A stretch of 8,134 bases of DNA from Syntrophomonadaceae bacterium (lineage in GTDB: Bacteria; Bacillota; Dethiobacteria; DTU022), in the NCBI GenBank assembly GCA_007127255.1, contig SKZS01000106.1, positions 1 to 8,134 on the forward strand, given 5' to 3'. Numbering within the stretch: the stretch's first letter is position 1; every line of letters starts with the position of its first letter. Under the pieces are notes generated by a model that ran no database searches, was not told the DNA's origin, and saw only the letters and a list, made by a program, of their open reading frames with translations. Both the position numbers and the translations under genes were made by a program. Shown in pieces: positions 6,613 through 8,134 of the stretch.

Positions 6613-6774
6613 ATGATGGACAGTTTTATCAGAAATTCTATTGAAAAATTTACTTCATCTTATGATCACGACAGCGAAATTGGCTGGAAAACCCCACTGG
6701 TAGCTTAAGCTGCCAACGTCTGCGGCAAATGTCTTGTCGTAAAGTCATGTTCCACTGCTATTCCAGTGATTTAA
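6613..6774 (+). pseudogene. Internally deleted QueG-like 4Fe-4S protein (remnant)
   Basis: GGAGG at 6604-6608 precedes ATG at 6613 (or 6616), opening a 31-codon ORF that ends in TAA at 6706. Its product (starting MMDSFIRNSIEKF and ending IGWKTPLVA) looks like the first 30 residues of the epoxyqueuosine-reductase-like Fe-S proteins of Clostridia, which begin with an amphipathic helix and then a W-x-x-PLVA-aromatic segment. Directly after the TAA, in the same frame, come 21 codons reading AANVCGKCLVVKSCSTAIPV-I up to TAA at 6772. CGKC-x5-C resembles the cysteine-rich C-terminal end of that family. The simplest reading is an in-frame deletion of the middle (several hundred bp), whose junction turned a Tyr codon (TA|T or TA|C) into TAA. 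The last 17 nt overlap the convergent ABM gene. A real 31-residue peptide is possible but less likely. Family assignment rests on recognised motifs, not on a search. Confidence 0.5.
6698..6715. repeat. 18-nt near-perfect palindrome at the deletion junction
   Basis: TGGTAGCTTAAGCTGCCA is symmetric at every position pair except one T-G pair. Its centre is the TAA stop of the 31-codon ORF. Palindromes of this kind can arise at, or promote, deletion end points. Confidence 0.6.
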
Positions 6775-7048
6775 GCATAGTTACCTGCGGCGGGCCTGTG
6801 ATTGCATCTTTAATTTCTTCCCTGAATGCAAGGTAATGTGGAAGCTTGCGATGCTCGTCAAGGGCTTCAGCCCTGGTATACTTCTCAAGAATATAGACTT
6901 CAGAAGGGTTATCTGCGACTACAAAAGGATCATAGAGCAGGCACTCTTTTTCTTCTTTTCTTACCGCTTCGGCCATTTTGACCGCAGCCCGGGCCACTTT
7001 TTCTTCCATGCCCGGCTTTGTTTTTAATACTGCCACCAAACCAATCAT
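6758..7048 (-). CDS. ABM-domain (YgiN-like) small protein
   Basis: This 96-residue protein covers the whole antibiotic-biosynthesis-monooxygenase fold (PF03992 type), a ferredoxin-like alpha/beta barrel that usually dimerises. Visible family marks are the first strand GLVAVLKTKPGMEEKV, a helix to about residue 32, CLLYDPFV (36-43), VYILEKYT (51-58) and the ALDEHRKLPHYLAF helix with His66 and His71. Members include quinol or polyketide monooxygenases, heme-degrading enzymes and many of unknown role; no heme-ligand signature is evident, so the substrate is not assigned. ATG at 7048 has AGGAGA 7 nt upstream. It follows fabI by 48 nt on the same strand and is probably co-transcribed with it. Its 3' end converges on, and overlaps by 17 nt, the Fe-S remnant. 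Confidence 0.85.
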   Translation of the reverse strand: MIGLVAVLKTKPGMEEKVARAAVKMAEAVRKEEKECLLYDPFVVADNPSEVYILEKYTRAEALDEHRKLPHYLAFREEIKDAITGPPQVTMLKSLE

Positions 7049-7096
7049 TTCATCATCTCCTCATTATTATTCCTTAACTTTTGTTTTCCCTGTTTA

Positions 7097-7876
7097 TTAT
7101 GTCCCCATTATATGATAGCCACAGTCTGCGTAAAGTACAGTACCTGTAACAGCACGGGACATGTCTGCTGTAAGAAACAGAGCTGTCCTGGCAACATCCT
7201 CGGCAGTGGCAAGGCGGCGCAGCGGAGTCCGTTCTTCTACTCCCTCAAGCAGGCGGTTAAAGTCTTTAACCCCCTTGGCCGAAATTGTCCTAAGCGGCCC
7301 GGCCGAAATAGCATTTACCCTGATCTCCTGCGGCCCAAGATCAGCTGCAAGATAACGGACACTTGCTTCAAGGGATGCCTTGGCTACCCCCATCACGTTA
7401 TAATTCGGCACCACCCGCTGTGAACCCTGGAAAGTAAGGGTAATGATACTACCGCCTTCGCTCATCATAGGCTGCAAACGCTGTGCAACTGCAACCAGGG
7501 AGTACGCACTGATATTGTGAGCCAGGAGAAAACCTTCACGGGAGGTGTCGGCATAAAGACCGTCGAGTTCTTCCTTCCTGGCATAAGCAAGGCTGTGCAC
7601 AAAACCGTGAAGTATCCCCCATTCCTCTTTCAGTTTTGCTGCCAAATTATCCAGCTCGGTATCCGTCGCTACATTGCAGGGCAATATCAATGACCCCGGC
7701 ATCTCCTTATTGACCAGGCGTTCCACTTTATCCTTAAATCTTTCGTCCTGGTAAGTAAATGCCAGTTTGGCACCGGCAGCATTAAATGCCCGTGCGATAG
7801 CCCAGGCAATGCTGCGTTTATTGGCTACTCCCATAACTACAATATTTTTACCCCGGAGCATTTTACCTTCATCCAT
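7097..7876 (-). CDS. fabI: Enoyl-[acyl-carrier-protein] reductase (NADH)
   Basis: FabI reduces trans-2-enoyl-ACP to acyl-ACP with NAD(P)H, the last step of each type II fatty-acid elongation cycle, in the cytoplasm. It is a short-chain dehydrogenase of near-standard length. Residue numbers below count from the upstream GTG at 7888. The cofactor motif is GVANKRSIAWAIA (20-32), with HSLAYA (98-103) and DTSREGF (114-120) as FabI hallmarks. The catalytic pair is Tyr163/Lys170 in PNYNVMGVAKASLEA, followed by NAISAGPLRTISAKG and a C-terminal GTVLYADCGYHIMG. The outer active-site Tyr, 10 residues before the catalytic one, is Phe153 (LTFQGSQRVV instead of the common LTYLGSERVV). ATG at 7876 is chosen because AAGGTG lies 9 nt upstream. 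The GTG at 7888 would overlap that site with no spacing, and ATG at 7861 is also possible and gives the most typical N-terminus (MLRGKNIVV). It leads the ABM-domain gene. Confidence 0.94.
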   Translation of the reverse strand: MDEGKMLRGKNIVVMGVANKRSIAWAIARAFNAAGAKLAFTYQDERFKDKVERLVNKEMPGSLILPCNVATDTELDNLAAKLKEEWGILHGFVHSLAYARKEELDGLYADTSREGFLLAHNISAYSLVAVAQRLQPMMSEGGSIITLTFQGSQRVVPNYNVMGVAKASLEASVRYLAADLGPQEIRVNAISAGPLRTISAKGVKDFNRLLEGVEERTPLRRLATAEDVARTALFLTADMSRAVTGTVLYADCGYHIMGT

Positions 7877-7885
7877 AAAATTAGT

Positions 7886-7891
7886 CACCTT
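7886..7891 (-). promoter_or_regulatory. Ribosome binding site deciding the fabI start
   Basis: On the minus strand GGGAAGGTG precedes ATG at 7876, with 9 nt between AAGGTG and the start codon. The in-frame GTG at 7888 is itself part of this site and so is an unlikely start. Confidence 0.6.
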
Positions 7892-7924
7892 CCCAGCTTA
7901 TTCTGTTAGAAAAACATGTCATTC

Positions 7925-7953
7925 ATTTTATCACAAGTGAGACAAACTGAAAG
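7925..7953 (-). promoter_or_regulatory. Weak candidate promoter of fabI
   Basis: On the minus strand CTTTCA (7953-7948; 3 of 6) and TAAAAT (7930-7925; 5 of 6) are 17 nt apart, the latter preceded by TGTGA. This would give a leader of about 40 nt. No FapR-type palindrome was recognised. Read-through from the upstream adenine deaminase gene is an alternative, since no terminator was seen in 7889-8050. Confidence 0.3.
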
Positions 7954-8050
7954 ATAATTATGAAACTGCTCATCTGCTAACCAATAGTAACTTCCTTTAT
8001 GTCTCAGGATCCCGGCTGTCGAACATAAGCTTTAATTGTTTAAGTGACTG

Positions 8051-8134
8051 TTATAAAAACTCAAAGTTATCGACATCAAAGAGACCACGGTCAGTTATCT
8101 TCAAAGAGGGGATAACCGGCAGGGCCAGAAAAGA
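8051..8134 (-). CDS. ade: Adenine deaminase, C-terminal end only
   Basis: Twenty-seven residues plus a TAA stop are visible; the rest lies beyond the window edge. The end reads FLALPVIPSLKITDRGLFDV and then DNFEFL. This closely fits the C-terminus of bacterial adenine deaminase (amidohydrolase superfamily), which ends in LPVIPxLxLTDxGLxDV followed by a short acidic-aromatic tail. The enzyme converts adenine to hypoxanthine and ammonia in purine salvage. It lies upstream of fabI on the same strand with 174 nt between stop and fabI start. The assignment depends on a short piece but the motif is distinctive. Confidence 0.75.
   Translation of the reverse strand, partial: SFLALPVIPSLKITDRGLFDVDNFEFL

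Noticed and set aside
6753..6768. Small hairpin CACTG-N6-CAGTG at the convergent gene ends
   Set aside because: Only 5 bp, not followed by a T-run on either strand, and inside the coding end of the ABM gene.
6613..6774. Stop-codon recoding joining the 31-codon ORF to the Cys-rich tail
   Set aside because: The stop is TAA, which is not used for selenocysteine (TGA) or pyrrolysine (TAG), and the joined product would lack the whole catalytic core.
7889..8050. Possible small gene or terminator between adenine deaminase and fabI
   Set aside because: No ORF with a ribosome site and no stem with a T-run was found; only a weak promoter candidate is listed.

Overview
The window looks like chromosomal DNA from an anaerobic low-to-moderate GC Firmicute, most likely a Clostridia lineage of the Peptococcaceae/Syntrophomonadaceae/Moorella kind. 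This is inferred from strong Shine-Dalgarno sites, frequent TTG and GTG starts, FabI of the firmicute type, and a molybdopterin-binding protein with a cysteine-rich C-terminal tail. No taxonomic marker is present, so the placement stays tentative. There are no RNA genes, CRISPR arrays, transposases or integrases in the window.

Layout. (1) Positions 1-3418, minus strand: a three-gene ABC-2 export operon. Transcription runs from an ATPase (2180-3418) through one permease (939-2183) to a second permease (1-942, cut by the window edge). Each junction is a 4-nt stop/start overlap, and both permeases use non-ATG starts. The ATPase carries about three and a half MORN repeats fused in front of an otherwise ordinary ABC ATPase domain. 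(2) Positions 3419-3742: a divergent AT-rich regulatory region with a candidate promoter for each side. A GC-rich inverted repeat overlaps the -35 of the exporter promoter and is a plausible operator. (3) Positions 3743-6550, plus strand: an FAD-dependent glycerol-3-phosphate dehydrogenase (glpD), then a molybdopterin-binding-domain protein ending in a four-cysteine motif. (4) Positions 6551-6774: an AT-rich hairpin, then a good ribosome binding site leading into a 31-codon ORF. This ORF and the in-frame codons after its stop look like the two ends of a QueG-like Fe-S protein whose middle has been deleted. (5) Positions 6758-8134, minus strand: the C-terminal end of an adenine deaminase (8051-8134), then fabI (enoyl-ACP reductase), then a small ABM-domain protein.

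How the genes work together. The exporter is a self-contained module of one ATPase and two different half-permeases; its substrate cannot be read from the sequence. GlpD feeds glycerol-3-phosphate into glycolysis and passes electrons to the quinone pool. The molybdopterin-binding protein follows it by 63 nt and may be co-transcribed, with no obvious functional link. FabI completes the fatty-acid elongation cycle. The most unusual items are the MORN-ABC ATPase fusion, the internally deleted Fe-S gene with its palindromic junction, and a Tyr-to-Phe change in the FabI active-site motif.
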